NCBI RefSeq assembly: GCF_963678635.1
Contig: NC_087068.1
Coordinates: 36,963,619 to 37,027,618, forward strand
Reading direction: 5' to 3'
Source: Symsagittifera roscoffensis
Lineage: Eukaryota; Xenacoelomorpha; Acoela; Convolutidae
DNA length: 64,000 nt
In this document: positions 63,196-64,000 of the stretch, piece after piece
Layout of the letters: every line of letters starts with the position of its first letter
Numbering within the stretch: position 1 is the stretch's first letter
Notes under the pieces: model-generated
Databases searched by the model: none
Seen by the model: the letters and a program-made list of their open reading frames with translations, nothing else
Told to the model about the DNA's origin: nothing
Made by a program: the position numbers and the translations under genes

Positions 63196-64000
63196 TAACG
63201 CATTCCCAAATTATGCATTAAATTTCAAATTATGCATTATCTCTACATATTTTCCTTTAGATTCCTTTGTTCAGTTGCTACAAAAAACCATTTAAGCTAA
63301 AATACAATTTTGGGATTATTAACTATCACTTTTCTTGCAAAATAGTTTTTAAATCGCTTTATATTGTTGATTTCTGTTGGAAAGTTTCTCAAAAATGCCC
63401 TGGTGAAAAAAAGGTGCTAGTTGAAGCATTCAAAAGCAATTTTAAAAATTGAAAATATAAAGATGTCTTTTTACGTTGATTTTTTTTTGGAGCAAGTTAA
63501 CAGCAGCTCTATTGATTATAATCTGAAAATCTACAGAAGCAGAAATACGCAAGGGAATTTAGTTTCTAATTTCTGCAACATCTAAAAACTTCCAAAAAAA
63601 GGACTTCTTAGAAAAATTGATTTAGAAAAAGAAATCAAGGAGAGAACTGTAAAAATTCAATATTTTTGCAAAATTCATTAGAAATTCAGATAGAAACTCT
63701 AAAGTTCTATCTAATTTTCTAATTGAAAACAAAATTCGAAGCTAACCAGAACTAATCATGTGTGTCTGATTAAAAATTTTCAGGTTAAATTTTATTTAGT
63801 TAACATCTGGTTCTGCTAAAGTAACAGTTTGTGTAGAAATTTTCAGCAAACTCCGTATTGTTTTCTCTAAAAATTTTTCTACATCAGAGTTTTTTTTCAT
63901 TCTAGATCATGAAAACAAATTTCTGATTTATGCTTCATCATCATCTTCAATAATTGTCGGAGTTGGGTTTATTTTACAAAAAAATCCTCGAAACATCTAA
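63196..64000. other. no gene seen
   Basis: AT-rich sequence after the end of PLE D; no repeat or coding signal recognised. Confidence 0.4.

Overview
The window is nuclear DNA of an invertebrate animal. It is AT-rich, with spliced genes carrying GT-AG introns several kilobases long, CAG-type acceptors, AATAAA-type poly(A) signals, animal-type proteins and a very dense load of degenerate transposable elements. I could not fix the phylum from sequence alone. There is one 200-base assembly gap (28320-28519).

Layout. 1-2040: 5' part of an unidentified retroelement on the minus strand, with a partial second copy at 10660-11120. 2116-15000: few genes (a 43-residue secreted-peptide ORF at 5221, a cysteine-rich terminal exon at 8462) in a field of non-autonomous elements. 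The commonest family (11 copies in the window) has the layout of Helentron-associated (HINE/DINE-like) elements: a 10-bp inverted repeat at the 5' end, its partner just upstream of a 3' hairpin, and a tail. A second family is a hAT-type MITE with ends like CAGGGGCGGATCTAGG and 8-bp target duplications. 16990-20396: two minus-strand, apparently intronless genes, an unrecognised 218-residue protein and a dynamin-superfamily GTPase of Mx-like type that lacks the C-terminal GED. 24830-27865: a decayed CR1/L2-type LINE with a PHD-like finger in ORF1, endonuclease and reverse transcriptase.

31990-45530: probably one long spliced gene. A 2.9-kb serine/asparagine-rich exon has a phase-1 donor just before its stop codon. 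A 330-nt phase 1-1 exon at 38285-38614 carries one complete CCHC zinc knuckle and half of a second. A 3' exon at 44710-45530 completes the second knuckle exactly. Convergent to it, 45752-46813 encodes a complete sorbitol dehydrogenase on the minus strand.

46905-63195: a nested, repeatedly duplicated array of Penelope-like elements (PLEs) and a 167-bp degenerate satellite. The most complete PLE (48481-52411, minus) has an upstream ORF, a reverse transcriptase and a GIY-YIG endonuclease. Its RT carries a C4HC3 PHD finger between the GLAMGAS motif (B) and the YVDD motif (C). The same insertion is present in a diverged plus-strand copy (PLE-C), so it belongs to the family and is not a one-off rearrangement. 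I regard this PHD-in-RT architecture as the most interesting item in the window. PLE 3' ends also carry a hammerhead-ribozyme-like core.

Limits: no database search was possible, so family names rest on motifs. Splice junctions are inferred from consensus sites, phase and domain continuity.
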